Made by a program: the position numbers and the translations under genes. The notes beneath the pieces are model-generated. The model did no database searches, was not told where the DNA came from, and saw only the letters and a list, made by a program, of their open reading frames with translations. A DNA stretch of 32,306 nt, taken from positions 1 through 32,306 of the forward strand of contig DVKF01000027.1 in assembly GCA_018716115.1 (NCBI GenBank), given 5' to 3'. Of the stretch, positions 1 to 9,589 are shown piece after piece. How positions within the stretch are numbered: the first letter of the stretch is position 1; each line of letters starts with the position of its first letter. This DNA is from Candidatus Alloscybalousia intestinigallinarum. GTDB taxonomy: Bacteria > Bacillota_I > Bacilli_A > RF39 > UBA660.

Positions 1-53
1 TAGAAAATTTGATCATTTCATTGCTCGTATATTCTTAATTAAAGGTATTATAA

Positions 54-75
54 AAGGATGATTTTCATCATCCTT
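54..75 (-). terminator. Probable terminator of the ribosomal superoperon
   Basis: A perfect 9-bp stem (AAGGATGAT / ATCATCCTT) closes on a GAAA tetraloop on the minus strand and is followed by TTATAATA. It lies about 70 nt past the L17 stop. The tail is not a pure U run, so termination strength is uncertain. I see nothing else definable in positions 1-144. Confidence 0.55.
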
Positions 76-144
76 CCATACACAGTTACTTGTATCAATA
101 ATGTCTACCAACACTATTTGACAAAGAACCACTTAAAGAACTTA

Positions 145-489
145 CTATTTTACTAATTCTAAAATTACCATTAAGGCGTCGTCGCCTCTTCTTTCAGTCA
201 ATTTAACGATTCTTGTATACCCACCATTTCTTTCTTGATAACGAGGGGCTAATTCGTCGAATACCTTCTTGACTGCTTCAGTATCGTTATGAAGAAATGC
301 TAAAGCTTTTCTTCTAGCTACTAAGCTACCATCTTTTCCATAAGAGATCATTTTATCTACGAATTTACGTACTTCTTTTGCTCTAGTCTCTGTCGTTGTG
401 ATTCTCTCATTCATGATAACATCTTTTGTTTGATTAGCTAATAAGCTTCTTCTATGTTTGTTATCACGGCCTAATTTTCGGTATGCCAT
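145..489 (-). CDS. rplQ: 50S ribosomal protein L17
   Basis: L17 is a large-subunit protein near the exit-tunnel region. The 114-residue product has the family start [20 protein letters not shown] and the conserved segments [18 protein letters not shown] and GGYTRI, and it matches the usual bacterial length of about 115-125. It is the last gene of the superoperon, 19 nt after rpoA, as in Bacillus. A Shine-Dalgarno sequence (GGAGG) precedes the ATG. The identification is secure. Confidence 0.98.
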   Translation of the reverse strand: MAYRKLGRDNKHRRSLLANQTKDVIMNERITTTETRAKEVRKFVDKMISYGKDGSLVARRKALAFLHNDTEAVKKVFDELAPRYQERNGGYTRIVKLTERRGDDALMVILELVK

Positions 490-508
490 AATCTATCCTC
501 CTTACTAA

Positions 509-1459
509 TTAGTCATTATCGCGAAGTATTAATCCTAAATCTCTTACTTTATCTAATACTTCTTTTAGGGATTTCTTTCCTAAATTACGAATTTTCATCA
601 TGTCAGCTTCTGATTTATTGACTAAATCTTGAAGCGTATGAATACCAGCTCGTTTTAAACAATTATAAGCACGAACTGAGAAGTCTAAATCTTCGATTGT
701 TGTTTCTAACGCTTTTACTTTAGGATCTTCTGTTTTCTCGATCATTAAACCTGTTACGTCAGCAATATTACTTAAATCTGTTAATAGTTGGAAATGTTCG
801 ATTAAGATACGAGAAGCTAAAGCAATTGCTTCTTCTGGCTTCATAGAACCATTTGTCCACACTTCTAGAACTAATTTATCATAACTCTCATCTTGCCCTA
901 CTCTAGCAGGTTGTACTTCGTATGATACTCTTTCAATTGGAGAATACAATGAATCGATAGCGATAGTACCAACTTTTTTGTCAGTTAAAAGCTTTTTATT
1001 ATCATCACTTTTTACATATCCTCTACCATTTCCCACTGTCATTTCCATTACTAAACTGCCACCCTTAGCAATATTAGCAATTACTTTGTCAGGATTTAGA
1101 ATTTCGATATCAGCATCTTTTTCAATATCTCCAGCCGTAACTGGACCTTCTTTATTCACATTTAAGTGAAGAATTTTATTTTCTTTGGTATGATTTTTAA
1201 TGACGATATCTTTTAGATTCAATACGATTAAAGAAACATCTTCAATTACGCCATCAATCGTTTGAAACTCATGAGAAACGCCTTCGATTTTTACACTTGT
1301 AATCGCACTACCGGGTAGTGAAGATAACATTACTCTACGTAGAGCATTACCAAGCGTAGTTCCAAATCCTCTCTCTAGTGGTTCTAGTTCAAATTTTCCA
1401 TAAAAATTACTCTCTACATAATCGGTAATTTTGTATACTGGTTTTTCAAATTGTAACAT
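509..1459 (-). CDS. rpoA: RNA polymerase alpha subunit
   Basis: This subunit is the assembly scaffold of RNA polymerase, and its C-terminal domain contacts UP elements and activators. The N-terminal domain carries the family signature GFGTTLGNALRRVMLSS. The C-terminal domain (about residues 245-310) has the helix-hairpin-helix segments VRAYNCLKRAGI and IRNLGKKSLKEV. The frame is open to 1510, but the AAAGGAGG ribosome site lies 8 nt before the ATG at 1459, so that start is chosen and gives 316 residues, close to the usual 314. The earlier ATG at 1480 overlaps the rpsK stop and would place the ribosome site inside the gene. Confidence 0.98.
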   Translation of the reverse strand: MLQFEKPVYKITDYVESNFYGKFELEPLERGFGTTLGNALRRVMLSSLPGSAITSVKIEGVSHEFQTIDGVIEDVSLIVLNLKDIVIKNHTKENKILHLNVNKEGPVTAGDIEKDADIEILNPDKVIANIAKGGSLVMEMTVGNGRGYVKSDDNKKLLTDKKVGTIAIDSLYSPIERVSYEVQPARVGQDESYDKLVLEVWTNGSMKPEEAIALASRILIEHFQLLTDLSNIADVTGLMIEKTEDPKVKALETTIEDLDFSVRAYNCLKRAGIHTLQDLVNKSEADMMKIRNLGKKSLKEVLDKVRDLGLILRDND

Positions 1460-1479
1460 GAAACTTTCCTCCTTTTTCA

Positions 1480-1863
1480 TTACCCACGTGGGCGTTTTGG
1501 TGGACGACATCCATTGTGTGGAATTGGTGTTACATCAGAAATTGAAGTAACTTCTAATCCTGCTGTCTGTAATGAACGAATAGCTGTTTCACGTCCAGGA
1601 CCCATACCCTTTACGAATATCTCTACTTTACGCATTCCAAGATCGTAAGCAGCTTTCCCTGCAGCTTCTGCTGCCATACCTGCTGCGAATGGTGTAGATT
1701 TTTTGCTACCTTTGAAGCCGATAGCACCACTACTAGCCCAACTAATTGCATTACCATCTTTATCGGTAATAGTTACAATTGTATTATTGAATGTGGAATG
1801 AATATGAGCTACTCCTTCAGGTACATTCTTTTTGACTTTTCTTTTTCTTGTTTTATATGCCAT
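1480..1863 (-). CDS. rpsK: 30S ribosomal protein S11
   Basis: S11 is a platform protein of the small subunit that helps form the E-site mRNA channel. The 127-residue product has the family motifs [26 protein letters not shown] and [11 protein letters not shown]. The frame extends 15 nt further upstream, but the GGAGG site sits just before the ATG at 1863, giving the normal N-terminus MAYKTRKRK. It lies between rpsM and rpoA in the conserved order. Confidence 0.97.
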   Translation of the reverse strand: MAYKTRKRKVKKNVPEGVAHIHSTFNNTIVTITDKDGNAISWASSGAIGFKGSKKSTPFAAGMAAEAAGKAAYDLGMRKVEIFVKGMGPGRETAIRSLQTAGLEVTSISDVTPIPHNGCRPPKRPRG

Positions 1864-1889
1864 AAGTCTGACCTCCATTTCTAACTATT

Positions 1890-2255
1890 TTATTTCTTTT
1901 TATTTGCAATTGTCTTTGGTTTTCCTTTACGAGTACGTGCATTTCTATTGGTTCTTTGTCCTCTTACTGGTAGACCTCTTTTATGCATTCTACCTTGGTA
2001 AGAATTAATCTCCATCTTCGTTTTGATGTTCATATTAACTTCACGACGAAGATCACCTTCTGTTGTATATTTGTTTACTTCTTCACGTAAGCGTATTAAT
2101 TCATCATTATCCAAGTCTTTTGCTTTTTTGCTAGGCTCTACTTTAGCGTCTTTGCAAATTGTAAGAGCTAATTTTCTTCCGATTCCGTAGATACTTGTCA
2201 ATGCGATTGATACATGTTTCTCGTTAGGTAGATCGATTCCTTTAATACGTGCCAT
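1890..2255 (-). CDS. rpsM: 30S ribosomal protein S13
   Basis: S13 is a small-subunit head protein that forms intersubunit bridges and touches the P-site tRNA with its basic tail. The 121-residue product begins [20 protein letters not shown] and contains the helix-two-turn-helix segment YGIGRKLA. It also has the signature [21 protein letters not shown] and a lysine-rich end. Length and position after L36 are typical, and a ribosome site AGGAGGTG precedes the ATG. Confidence 0.98.
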   Translation of the reverse strand: MARIKGIDLPNEKHVSIALTSIYGIGRKLALTICKDAKVEPSKKAKDLDNDELIRLREEVNKYTTEGDLRREVNMNIKTKMEINSYQGRMHKRGLPVRGQRTNRNARTRKGKPKTIANKKK

Positions 2256-2273
2256 ACATACACCTCCTAATTA

Positions 2274-2387
2274 TTATCCTTGTTTTTGTTTGTGCTTTGG
2301 ATTTTCACAGATAATCATGACTTTACCTTTTCTTCTGATTACTCTGCACTTTGCACACATTGGTTTTACAGATGCTTTTACTTTCAT
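2274..2387 (-). CDS. rpmJ: 50S ribosomal protein L36, zinc-binding form
   Basis: L36 is the smallest large-subunit protein. The frame reads [20 protein letters not shown] and continues for 37 residues to a TAA stop. It carries the zinc ligand set C11, C14, C27 and H32, so it is the C+ (zinc) form. A GGAGGG ribosome site lies just upstream. The position between infA and rpsM is the expected one. Its small size makes it easy to miss in automated calls. Confidence 0.96.
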   Translation of the reverse strand: MKVKASVKPMCAKCRVIRRKGKVMIICENPKHKQKQG

Positions 2388-2398
2388 TATAATCCCTC

Positions 2399-2614
2399 CT
2401 ACTTTCTATAGGTTATCCGTCCATGTTTTGGGTCGTAAGGCGATAATTCGACTACTACGGTGTCACCTGGTAAAATGCGAATGTAATTCATTCGGATTTT
2501 ACCAGAAACATGGGCTTCTACAATGTAACCATTTTCTATTTGAACTTTAAACTTGCCACCTGGTATGATTTCTAGAACTTTTCCTTCTACTTCTATAATA
2601 TCATCTTTAGCCAT
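2399..2614 (-). CDS. infA: Translation initiation factor IF-1
   Basis: IF-1 binds the ribosomal A site and works with IF-2 and IF-3 during initiation. The 71-residue product is a single S1/OB fold beginning [19 protein letters not shown]. It contains the signatures [26 protein letters not shown] (positions about 34-59) and the ending GRITYRK. It follows map closely and precedes rpmJ, the normal Bacillus arrangement. Confidence 0.97.
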   Translation of the reverse strand: MAKDDIIEVEGKVLEIIPGGKFKVQIENGYIVEAHVSGKIRMNYIRILPGDTVVVELSPYDPKHGRITYRK

Positions 2615-2621
2615 TCGATTC

Positions 2622-3368
2622 TCACTCTCCCGTCAAAATTTGATATCCATCTTCGGTTACCGCTACAGTATGTTCATAGTGTGCTGAAGGCTTTCCATCA
2701 GCAGTTTCGATTGTCCAATCATCATCGAGCATATAAATATCTGCTGTTCCTAAATTTAACATTGGTTCAACAGCAATAACCATACCTTTTTTTAGTAATG
2801 GTCCAGTTCCTGCTTTACCATAGTTAGGAACTTCTGGATCTTCGTGAACATCTGTTCCTACACCGTGACCAACTAGTTCTTTTACTACACCAAGATGGTG
2901 TTTTAAAGCGTATTGTTCGATTGCATAACCGATGTCACCAATTCTATTACCAGGTTTTACTTGTTTTAGGCCTTCAAACAATGCTTTTTCGGTGTGTTCC
3001 ATCAGATATTTTTTTTCTTCATCTACTTCTCCTATCGCATAGGTCCAAGCGGAGTCACCATGAAATCCTTTATAGCAAGCACCAATATCTATTGATATGA
3101 TATCACCATTTTTTAATTTTGTCTTTCCAGGAATACCATGTACTACTTGATTGTTAATACTTGTGCAGACACTTCCTGGAAAACCGTCATAGCCCTTAAA
3201 AGAAGGCGTTGCGCCTTTGCTACGGATAAACTGTTCCGCAAGATGATCGATTTCTTCTGTTGTGATTCCTTCTTTTAAGAACGGTTTTAGGTATTGATGA
3301 GTCTGATAAACGATATTACCAGCTTGTTTCATCAATTCGATTTCTCTATTACTTTTAATTGTAATCAT
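2622..3368 (-). CDS. map: Type I methionine aminopeptidase
   Basis: The enzyme removes the N-terminal methionine from nascent proteins in the cytosol. The 248-residue product is a pita-bread-fold type Ia enzyme with no N-terminal extension. The metal-ligand segments are visible: SIDIGA and HGDSAWTY (two aspartates), [10 protein letters not shown] (histidine), VEPMLN and [11 protein letters not shown] (glutamates). Its ATG overlaps the adk stop by four bases (ATGA), implying translational coupling. It forms the usual secY-adk-map-infA block. Confidence 0.97.
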   Translation of the reverse strand: MITIKSNREIELMKQAGNIVYQTHQYLKPFLKEGITTEEIDHLAEQFIRSKGATPSFKGYDGFPGSVCTSINNQVVHGIPGKTKLKNGDIISIDIGACYKGFHGDSAWTYAIGEVDEEKKYLMEHTEKALFEGLKQVKPGNRIGDIGYAIEQYALKHHLGVVKELVGHGVGTDVHEDPEVPNYGKAGTGPLLKKGMVIAVEPMLNLGTADIYMLDDDWTIETADGKPSAHYEHTVAVTEDGYQILTGE

Positions 3369-4024
3369 TTAATCATCTCTTTTTCTATGATAGATGTAAT
3401 TCGATGGAAGATTTCTTCAATTGATCCCATACTATCGATTGAATAAAGTTTATTCTGGTTTTGATAGTATTCAATCAAAGGCTCAGTTTGTTTTTTGTAT
3501 TCACGATACCGTATTTCAAATGATTTCTCGTTATCATCATCTCTTTGGTATAACTCATGTCCACATTTATCACAAATAGACTCATTTTTTGGTTTTAACG
3601 AGGGTTCTGTAACATTGTAAATTGCACCGCAATTTTTACATAGTCTCCTGCCTGTTATTCTCTGTTTTAAACACTCTTCTGTTACTTCTAACAGAAACAC
3701 TGCTGTGATCATATCGCCTTTTTCATTTAAAATATGATCGAGTGTTTGTGCTTGAAGAATATTTCTTGGAAACCCATCGAATAGGAATTGATGATTAGTG
3801 GTTTCAGTCATGTAATGATCTATTAATTCGAAGATAATTTCGTCGCTAACTAAATTTCCACTCGATAAGGTTTCTTTTACTTTATTTCCTAACTCACTAT
3901 CTTCAGAAGCTACTTGACGAAGTAAATCCCCTGTCGATAGATGATTTAAATGATATTTATTTTCCAATAATTTTGCTTGAGTTCCCTTCCCGGCAGCGGG
4001 AGGTGCCAATAAAATAATATTCAT
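3365..4024 (-). CDS. adk: Adenylate kinase, zinc-LID type
   Basis: The enzyme catalyses ATP + AMP to 2 ADP in the cytosol. The 219-residue product is the long form with a zinc-binding LID: C129, C132, C151 and C154 form a four-cysteine site. Other landmarks are STGDLLR (AMP binding), FLFDGFPRN and RRLCKNCG. The P-loop is unusual: residues 7-15 read APPAAGKGT where the family normally has GPPGAGKGT, although the catalytic lysine K13 is kept. It overlaps map by four bases and lies 3 nt after secY. Confidence 0.97.
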   Translation of the reverse strand: MNIILLAPPAAGKGTQAKLLENKYHLNHLSTGDLLRQVASEDSELGNKVKETLSSGNLVSDEIIFELIDHYMTETTNHQFLFDGFPRNILQAQTLDHILNEKGDMITAVFLLEVTEECLKQRITGRRLCKNCGAIYNVTEPSLKPKNESICDKCGHELYQRDDDNEKSFEIRYREYKKQTEPLIEYYQNQNKLYSIDSMGSIEEIFHRITSIIEKEMIK

Positions 4025-4027
4025 CGA

Positions 4028-5308
4028 TTATTGTCTCCTATAACTCTTACGGTAACTTCTAGTTACTAAACTTCCTTCAAGTTGTTTATATGTTTCTAAG
4101 GCAACACCAACTACGATTAGAAGTCCAGTACCACCAATTGTTACGCTAGCTGGTAAAGATATTTTATCCGATAAATTTACTAAAGCGGAGAAAAGTATTG
4201 GTAGAACAGCGATAATCACTAAGAATAGTGAACCAACAACTGTTAATCTAGATAATACTTTGCTGACATAATTTTCAGTTTCCTTACCTGGTCTAATTCC
4301 TGGAATATAACCACCATTTTGTTGTAGATTTTTCGATAACTCTTCTGGTTTAATTTGGATAAATGTATAAAAGTATCCAAAGAAGAAGATTAAGAAAATA
4401 TAAAGGAAAAATCCTACTGGGGTTGAATACGATAAGTAATTATTACAGAAATCGATAAATCCTTGATTACCACTAAATTGGGCAATTGTTGTAGGAATGG
4501 CTAGAAAGCTAGAGGCAAAAATAACCGGTACAACTCCAGCTGAGTTGATTTTAATTGGCATGTAACTCTGTGGATTTCCATAACCACTTGATGTTTTATT
4601 GGCATATTGAATAGGGATTTTACGATCTGCTTCTTGTACCCAAATCACTCCGATAATAATCACGAAGTAAACGATAATGAAAAGTACAAATAAAGCAATT
4701 CCTAAAGCTAAAGCCAAATCGGAGTTCGTAATTAATCCTTGAAATGCTTGAATAAACATCGTTGGTAGTTCTTTAATAATACCAGCCATAATGATTAAGC
4801 TCATACCATTTCCAATACCCTTTTTCGTAATTCGGTCGCCTAGCCAAAGAGTAAAGGCAGTACCTGCTGTCAATATGGTTGCGATATATAAGTGATCTAT
4901 CGCACTTGGCGCATCAAAGAATGCGAATGAAAATGCAAACCCTTCAATGAATGCGAAGATGATTCCCATATATCTGGTAATTTGATTGATTTTTTGTCTT
5001 CCGACTGGTCCTTGTTTATTTAATTCACTAAAGTAAGGAACAATATCTAATTGTAATAATTGCATGATAATGGATGCTGAAATGTAAGGCATTACCCCTA
5101 ACGCAAAGATAGAGAAATTACGTAGGGATCCACCACCCATAACATTAATTAAATCTAGAAATCCTAAATTACTGGTGATTTCTGGCGTTCCTGGAACTCG
5201 AATTGAAGTTCCAACCACGAAGATCATTAAGGCAACCAACGTAAAACCGATTCTTTTTCGTAAATCCTTATTCGTCGGTGCAAATAACTGTTTCAAATTT
5301 TGAAACAT
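4028..5308 (-). CDS. secY: Preprotein translocase subunit SecY
   Basis: SecY is the channel of the Sec translocon in the cytoplasmic membrane. The 426-residue product shows about ten hydrophobic segments, the first after LFAPTNKDLRKRIGFTL. Family features include the segment GVMPYISASIIMQLL, the cytoplasmic loop ending in IPIQYANKT, and PGIRPGKETENYVSKVLSRLT. Length fits Bacillota SecY. Its position directly after rplO and before adk is conserved. The GAGGTGAT ribosome site lies in the end of rplO. Confidence 0.97.
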   Translation of the reverse strand: MFQNLKQLFAPTNKDLRKRIGFTLVALMIFVVGTSIRVPGTPEITSNLGFLDLINVMGGGSLRNFSIFALGVMPYISASIIMQLLQLDIVPYFSELNKQGPVGRQKINQITRYMGIIFAFIEGFAFSFAFFDAPSAIDHLYIATILTAGTAFTLWLGDRITKKGIGNGMSLIIMAGIIKELPTMFIQAFQGLITNSDLALALGIALFVLFIIVYFVIIIGVIWVQEADRKIPIQYANKTSSGYGNPQSYMPIKINSAGVVPVIFASSFLAIPTTIAQFSGNQGFIDFCNNYLSYSTPVGFFLYIFLIFFFGYFYTFIQIKPEELSKNLQQNGGYIPGIRPGKETENYVSKVLSRLTVVGSLFLVIIAVLPILFSALVNLSDKISLPASVTIGGTGLLIVVGVALETYKQLEGSLVTRSYRKSYRRQ

Positions 5309-5309
5309 A

Positions 5310-5753
5310 TTAGATCACCTCGGCTTTACTTCCTGACTTTTCGATTTTTACTAATGCACTAGCGGAAAATTTGTTAGCTTGAATAGTAAGCTTTTTCGTT
5401 AATTCTCCAGTTCCTAGCACTTTAATTCCGTCTAATTGATTTTTGATTAATCCTACTTCTTTTAATAAAGCAGGTGTTACTACTGTACCATCTTCAAAGC
5501 GATTAAGATCATCTAAGTTGATTACTGCATACTCTACTTTGAATTTAGCATTTGTAAATCCACGTTTTGGAAGACGTCTGTATAATGGTAATTGTCCACC
5601 TTCGAATACAGCTCCTTTTCCGCCTCCACTACGGGCTTTTTGTCCTTTTTGTCCTTTTCCTGATGTTTTTCCTAAACCACTACCACGACCGCTACCTAGT
5701 CTTTTTTTCTTATGTGTAGCTCCTTCATTAGCTACTAATTCATGTAACTTCAT
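5310..5753 (-). CDS. rplO: 50S ribosomal protein L15
   Basis: L15 is a late-assembling large-subunit protein. The 147-residue product begins [20 protein letters not shown] and then has the glycine/lysine-rich extended arm (about residues 18-50) and the signature [15 protein letters not shown]. Its ATG directly abuts the rpsE stop codon, with one shared base. This leaves no room for rpmD (L30), which usually sits between the two genes. Confidence 0.97.
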   Translation of the reverse strand: MKLHELVANEGATHKKKRLGSGRGSGLGKTSGKGQKGQKARSGGGKGAVFEGGQLPLYRRLPKRGFTNAKFKVEYAVINLDDLNRFEDGTVVTPALLKEVGLIKNQLDGIKVLGTGELTKKLTIQANKFSASALVKIEKSGSKAEVI

Positions 5754-6262
5754 TATCCGATAATCTCCTCTTCTGTTTTTCCTCTTAATTTTGCCACTTC
5801 TTCTATAGATTTTACAGATTTTAAGGCATTGATCGTAGCGGTTGCCATATTTAATTTGGTACGGCTTCCAAGTGATTTAGAAAGGATATCACGAACACCA
5901 GCAAGTTCTAAAACGGCACGAACTGCGCCACCTGCGATTACTCCTGTACCAGCTGCAGCAGGCTTTAGGAATACTTTAGCAGCACCATTAACACCAAGTG
6001 CTTCATGCTGAATTGTTCTGCCATCGACTAAAGGAATTCTAACGATACTCTTAGTAGCAGCTTGAATTGCTTTTTTGATCGCATCTGGTACTTCATTGGC
6101 CTTGCCAACTCCTAAGCCAACGCGACCTTTTCTATCCCCAACAACTACACAAGCTGAGAAACGTCTTTTACGTCCACCTTTAGTTACTTTAGTAACCGAC
6201 TTTACTTCAACAACAATTTCCTCTAGCTCTTTTTGTTTTGGGTCATTATTTCTATTTTGCAT
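5753..6262 (-). CDS. rpsE: 30S ribosomal protein S5
   Basis: S5 lies near the mRNA entry site and affects decoding accuracy. The 169-residue product has the double-stranded RNA-binding-like N-domain signature [11 protein letters not shown]-type (here [18 protein letters not shown]) and the C-domain [20 protein letters not shown]. The N-terminus [17 protein letters not shown] is a short charged leader of ordinary length for Bacillota. An AGGAGGG ribosome site precedes the ATG. Confidence 0.97.
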   Translation of the reverse strand: MQNRNNDPKQKELEEIVVEVKSVTKVTKGGRKRRFSACVVVGDRKGRVGLGVGKANEVPDAIKKAIQAATKSIVRIPLVDGRTIQHEALGVNGAAKVFLKPAAAGTGVIAGGAVRAVLELAGVRDILSKSLGSRTKLNMATATINALKSVKSIEEVAKLRGKTEEEIIG

Positions 6263-6275
6263 AATTTCCCTCCTA

Positions 6276-6632
6276 TTAGAATTCTAATCCTTTTTCACGT
6301 GCAGCGGTAGCTAATGCTTCTACACGTCCATGATAAAGGTATCCACCTCTATCGAATACTACTTTAGTAATTCCGGCTTTTTTTGCTTCTAAGGCGATTT
6401 GTTCTCCTACTTTAGTAGCAGCTTCCTTATTGCCACCATTTTCTAATTTTAGACTTAATGATGAAGCACTCGCTAAAGTAATACCATTTTCATCATCGAT
6501 GATTTGCGCAGAGATATTTTTATTTGAGCGGAAAACACATAGTCTTGGTATTTCACTAGTACCAACAATCTTGTTTCTTACTCTTTCATGTCTTACTTTA
6601 CGCATTTCATTGCGAGAAATTTTTTTGATCAT
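6276..6632 (-). CDS. rplR: 50S ribosomal protein L18
   Basis: L18 binds 5S rRNA in the central protuberance together with L5. The 118-residue product has the basic N-terminus [21 protein letters not shown] and the motifs [19 protein letters not shown] and [17 protein letters not shown]. Length and position between rplF and rpsE are standard. An AGGGAGAA ribosome site is present. Confidence 0.97.
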   Translation of the reverse strand: MIKKISRNEMRKVRHERVRNKIVGTSEIPRLCVFRSNKNISAQIIDDENGITLASASSLSLKLENGGNKEAATKVGEQIALEAKKAGITKVVFDRGGYLYHGRVEALATAAREKGLEF

Positions 6633-6662
6633 AAGTAACTTCTCCCTTCTACTTATTTATTA

Positions 6663-7199
6663 TTAAGCAGCTTTCTTTCCTTCTTTACGACGAACATGTT
6701 CATCTTTGTAACGGATACCTTTTCCTTTATATGGTTCAGGTTCTCTTACTTTTCTGATTTTAGCTGCAAATTCACCTACTAATACTTTGTCGATTCCGCT
6801 TACGGTAATCTCTGTATTCGATATTGCTTCTACTTGAATACCAGCTGGTATTTCAAGTTCAACTGGATGAGAATAGCCAGCATTAATTACTAATGTAGAT
6901 CCTTTTACATTAAAACGATAACCTACACCAATGATTTCTAGGCCTTTTTTAAAGCCATGCATTACACCTTCGATCATGTTATGAATATGAGCATTCATTG
7001 TTCCATGCATTGCTTTTGTCGTCTTCTCATCGTTTGCTCTTAAAACAGAAACATTATTTCCTTCGATATTTACTGTAATTCCTTTTCCTAAAGCAAGCGA
7101 TAATTCTCCTTTAGGTCCTTTAACATGAATATGATTATCTTCATTTGTTACAGTTACACCTTCAGGTACTACAATTATTCTATTTCCAATACGACTCAT
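6663..7199 (-). CDS. rplF: 50S ribosomal protein L6
   Basis: L6 has two repeated domains and sits near the sarcin-ricin loop. The 178-residue product begins MSRIGNRIIVVPEGVTV and contains HVKGPKGELS in the first domain. The C-terminal domain carries the signature PEPYKGKGIRYKDEHVRRKEGKKAA, seen at about residues 154-178. Length is normal and the ribosome site GGAGGTG precedes the ATG. Confidence 0.98.
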   Translation of the reverse strand: MSRIGNRIIVVPEGVTVTNEDNHIHVKGPKGELSLALGKGITVNIEGNNVSVLRANDEKTTKAMHGTMNAHIHNMIEGVMHGFKKGLEIIGVGYRFNVKGSTLVINAGYSHPVELEIPAGIQVEAISNTEITVSGIDKVLVGEFAAKIRKVREPEPYKGKGIRYKDEHVRRKEGKKAA

Positions 7200-7220
7200 T
7201 ATCTCGCACCTCCTTCGATT

Positions 7221-7622
7221 TTACCAAATATAAGCTAGTACTTCTCCACCTAGTGTTTGTTTACGAGCTTCTTTGTCGGTCATAATTCCACGTGATGTAG
7301 AAATAATCGCAATTCCTAACCCATTCAACACTTTTGGTACATCTTCTGCTTTTGCATAAACTCTTAATCCAGGTTTAGAGATTCTCTTTAATCCTGTGAT
7401 TACTCGTTCTTTGTTTGGACCATATTTTAATGTGATAAGAATTGTACCTTGTACGTTTTCATCTAATACTTTATAGTCCTTTATAAATCCCTCTTCTTTT
7501 AAAATTCTAGCAAGTTCTAATTTTAGTTTAGAAGCAGGCACTTTAACTTCCGTATAACGCATACTATTAGCATTACGAATTCTCGTAAGCATATCTGCGA
7601 TTGTATCTGTTACTACAGCCAT
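7221..7622 (-). CDS. rpsH: 30S ribosomal protein S8
   Basis: S8 binds the central domain of 16S rRNA early in assembly. The 133-residue product begins [19 protein letters not shown] and ends with the conserved segment [31 protein letters not shown]. These match the RNA-binding core of the family. Spacing to rpsN and rplF is about 20 nt on each side, with ribosome sites present. Confidence 0.98.
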   Translation of the reverse strand: MAVVTDTIADMLTRIRNANSMRYTEVKVPASKLKLELARILKEEGFIKDYKVLDENVQGTILITLKYGPNKERVITGLKRISKPGLRVYAKAEDVPKVLNGLGIAIISTSRGIMTDKEARKQTLGGEVLAYIW

Positions 7623-7642
7623 ATTAATTAAATCCTCCTTCC

Positions 7643-7828
7643 CTACCAGCTTGATTTCTTCACACCTGGTATTTGTCCTTTGTTTGCTAATTCTCTAAAA
7701 CAAATACGGCAGATTCCAAATTTGCTCATTACTGCATGAGGTCTACCACATCTTTCGCAACGTGTATATTCACGTACTTTGAATTTTTGTTTTCTATTAG
7801 CCTTTACTTTCATACTTTTCTTTGCCAT
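7643..7828 (-). CDS. rpsN: 30S ribosomal protein S14, zinc-binding type
   Basis: S14 sits in the small-subunit head. The 61-residue product is the short zinc type: [20 protein letters not shown] is followed by CERC and CRIC pairs (a four-cysteine site) and [11 protein letters not shown]. The alternative cysteine-free S14 is about 89 or more residues long, so the length agrees. The paralogue is often called rpsZ or rpsN1. Confidence 0.97.
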   Translation of the reverse strand: MAKKSMKVKANRKQKFKVREYTRCERCGRPHAVMSKFGICRICFRELANKGQIPGVKKSSW

Positions 7829-7840
7829 AATATCCTCCTA

Positions 7841-8380
7841 TTACTTTCTAAAAGGAATTCCAAGTTTATCTAACAAATCATACGCTTCTTCATTTGTCTT
7901 CGCAGTTGTAACGAAAACGATATCCATACCACGTACTTTTGCGATATTATCATAATCGATCTCTGAGAAGATTAGTTGTTCTTTGATTCCTAAAGTATAA
8001 TTTCCTCTTCCATCGAACGCTTTTGGAGAAACTCCTCTGAAATCACGAACACGTGGTAGAGCGATAGAAATCAATTTATCGATAAAGTTATACATGTTTT
8101 CTCCACGTAATGTTACTTTACAACCAATTGATTGTCCTTCTCTTACTTTGAAACCAGCTATTGATTTCTTTGCTTTAGTAATGACAGGTTTTTGTCCTGC
8201 AATCATCTCTAGATCTTTAACAGCAGCATCGATTAATTTAGAATTGCTTGTCGCATCCCCAACACCGATATTAATTACTACTTTTTCTAATTTTGGCACT
8301 TCCATTATTGTTTTATAGCCATTTTTTTCAATTAAACTTGGAACTACTTCATTAAGATATTTTTCTTTTAGGCGGTTCAT
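7841..8380 (-). CDS. rplE: 50S ribosomal protein L5
   Basis: L5 binds 5S rRNA and contacts the P-site tRNA. The 179-residue product begins [20 protein letters not shown]. It includes the motifs [34 protein letters not shown] and [22 protein letters not shown]. Length is exactly as expected for Bacillota. It sits between rplX and rpsN with short intergenic gaps. Confidence 0.98.
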   Translation of the reverse strand: MNRLKEKYLNEVVPSLIEKNGYKTIMEVPKLEKVVINIGVGDATSNSKLIDAAVKDLEMIAGQKPVITKAKKSIAGFKVREGQSIGCKVTLRGENMYNFIDKLISIALPRVRDFRGVSPKAFDGRGNYTLGIKEQLIFSEIDYDNIAKVRGMDIVFVTTAKTNEEAYDLLDKLGIPFRK

Positions 8381-8398
8381 ATATTACCCTCCTTCCAA

Positions 8399-8710
8399 TT
8401 AATCAATCTTCTCGTTTGATTTTTTAGAAATTCTACATTTTTTATTTGTTTTTTCATCGATCGTATAACCGATTCTAGTGGTCTTCTTTGTTTTTGGATC
8501 GATCAACATAACATTGGAAGCATCGATTGGTGCTTCTACTTCAAGAATTCCACCCGTCTCTTGACCGTTTCCTTTTTTATGTTTTTTAACAATATGAGCT
8601 CCTTCGACGATTACTCTGTTCTCATCTTTAAAAGTCTTTGTTATTTTTCCTTCGACACCTTTACTAGACCCGGCTATTACTCTTACTTTGTCTCCAACTT
8701 TAAGTTTCAT
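8399..8710 (-). CDS. rplX: 50S ribosomal protein L24
   Basis: L24 is an assembly initiator near the tunnel exit. The 103-residue product begins with a KOW motif, KVGDKVRVIAGSSKGVEGKI (residues 4-23). It is followed by VIVEGAHIVKKHKK and the glycine-rich IEAP-type segment (GGILEVEAPIDASNVML). Length and context are standard, and AGGAGG precedes the ATG. Confidence 0.97.
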   Translation of the reverse strand: MKLKVGDKVRVIAGSSKGVEGKITKTFKDENRVIVEGAHIVKKHKKGNGQETGGILEVEAPIDASNVMLIDPKTKKTTRIGYTIDEKTNKKCRISKKSNEKID

Positions 8711-8721
8711 AATATCCTCCT

Positions 8722-9090
8722 TTATAGCACTTCTTTAGCTAAAGATACTATTTTCATAAAATCTTTGTCACGAAGTTCTCTTGCTACTGGTCCAAAGACA
8801 CGAGTTCCGATTGGACTCTTATCGTCTTTAATGATTACGCAAGCATTATCGTCGAATTTAATGTAACTTCCATCATCACGACGGACACCTTGTTTACTTC
8901 TTACGATAACAGCTTTTACAACTTTTCCTTTTTTCACAGTTCCATTAGGTGTGGCATCTTTTACTGTACCAACAACTATGTCACCGATATTACCAGTTTT
9001 TACTTTGCTTCCCCCTAGTACACGAATGACTAATAGTTCTTTCGCACCAGAGTTATCAGCTACTTTTAAACGGCTTTCTTGCTGTAACAT
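8722..9090 (-). CDS. rplN: 50S ribosomal protein L14
   Basis: L14 forms intersubunit bridges and binds the silencing factor RsfS in other bacteria. The 122-residue product starts [20 protein letters not shown] and includes [19 protein letters not shown] and [18 protein letters not shown]. This is the exact family length, and the position between rpsQ and rplX is conserved. Confidence 0.98.
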   Translation of the reverse strand: MLQQESRLKVADNSGAKELLVIRVLGGSKVKTGNIGDIVVGTVKDATPNGTVKKGKVVKAVIVRSKQGVRRDDGSYIKFDDNACVIIKDDKSPIGTRVFGPVARELRDKDFMKIVSLAKEVL

Positions 9091-9116
9091 AAATTATTTC
9101 CTCCTTCACCTAAGAG

Positions 9117-9377
9117 TTATAGAATAACTGCTTCTTTTACGATTTCTGCTAAATAGAAGTGTTTTGTCTTAGAAATTGGTTTACATTCTACGATTCTAAC
9201 GGTATCTCCTACTTTCGCTTTATTTGATTCATCATGAGCGGCATATTTTTTAGAATATTTTACTCTTTTGCCATACTTAGGATGTTTTTTATATGTTTCT
9301 ACTTTGACAGTAATTGTCTTGTTGTTACAAGCACTTACTACTGTACCAACTAATTCTTTCTTAACTGATTCTCTCAT
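9117..9377 (-). CDS. rpsQ: 30S ribosomal protein S17
   Basis: S17 is an OB-fold primary 16S rRNA binder. The 86-residue product shows [40 protein letters not shown] and [20 protein letters not shown], which cover the family signature. It lies between rpmC and rplN as in Bacillus. Confidence 0.97.
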   Translation of the reverse strand: MRESVKKELVGTVVSACNNKTITVKVETYKKHPKYGKRVKYSKKYAAHDESNKAKVGDTVRIVECKPISKTKHFYLAEIVKEAVIL

Positions 9378-9388
9378 GTAAACCCTCC

Positions 9389-9589
9389 TTAATTATTTTC
9401 CGATTCTTCACGCTCACGTAACACTGTTTTTAAACGAGCTACGTAATGTCTCAAATCTCTTATTCTTGAAGGTTTTTCTAAATTTCCTGTTGCTTGTTGT
9501 AATCTTAAATTAAATAATTCTTCTTTTGCTTCTTTGATCTTCGCAACGATTTCTTCAGTGGTTAGTTCTCTTATTTCTTTAACCTTCAT
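9389..9589 (-). CDS. rpmC: 50S ribosomal protein L29
   Basis: L29 is a helical protein at the tunnel exit beside L23 that contributes to the binding site of trigger factor and SRP. The 66-residue product starts [20 protein letters not shown] and contains the motifs [20 protein letters not shown] and KTVLRERE. Its start lies inside the end of rplP (11 nt overlap), consistent with coupled translation. Confidence 0.97.
   Translation of the reverse strand: MKVKEIRELTTEEIVAKIKEAKEELFNLRLQQATGNLEKPSRIRDLRHYVARLKTVLREREESENN

Noticed and set aside
978-1169. Open plus-strand frame opposite rpoA
   Set aside because: It is antisense to a certain gene, lacks a ribosome site and has no recognisable protein features. 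The other plus-strand frames inside the ribosomal genes fail for the same reasons.
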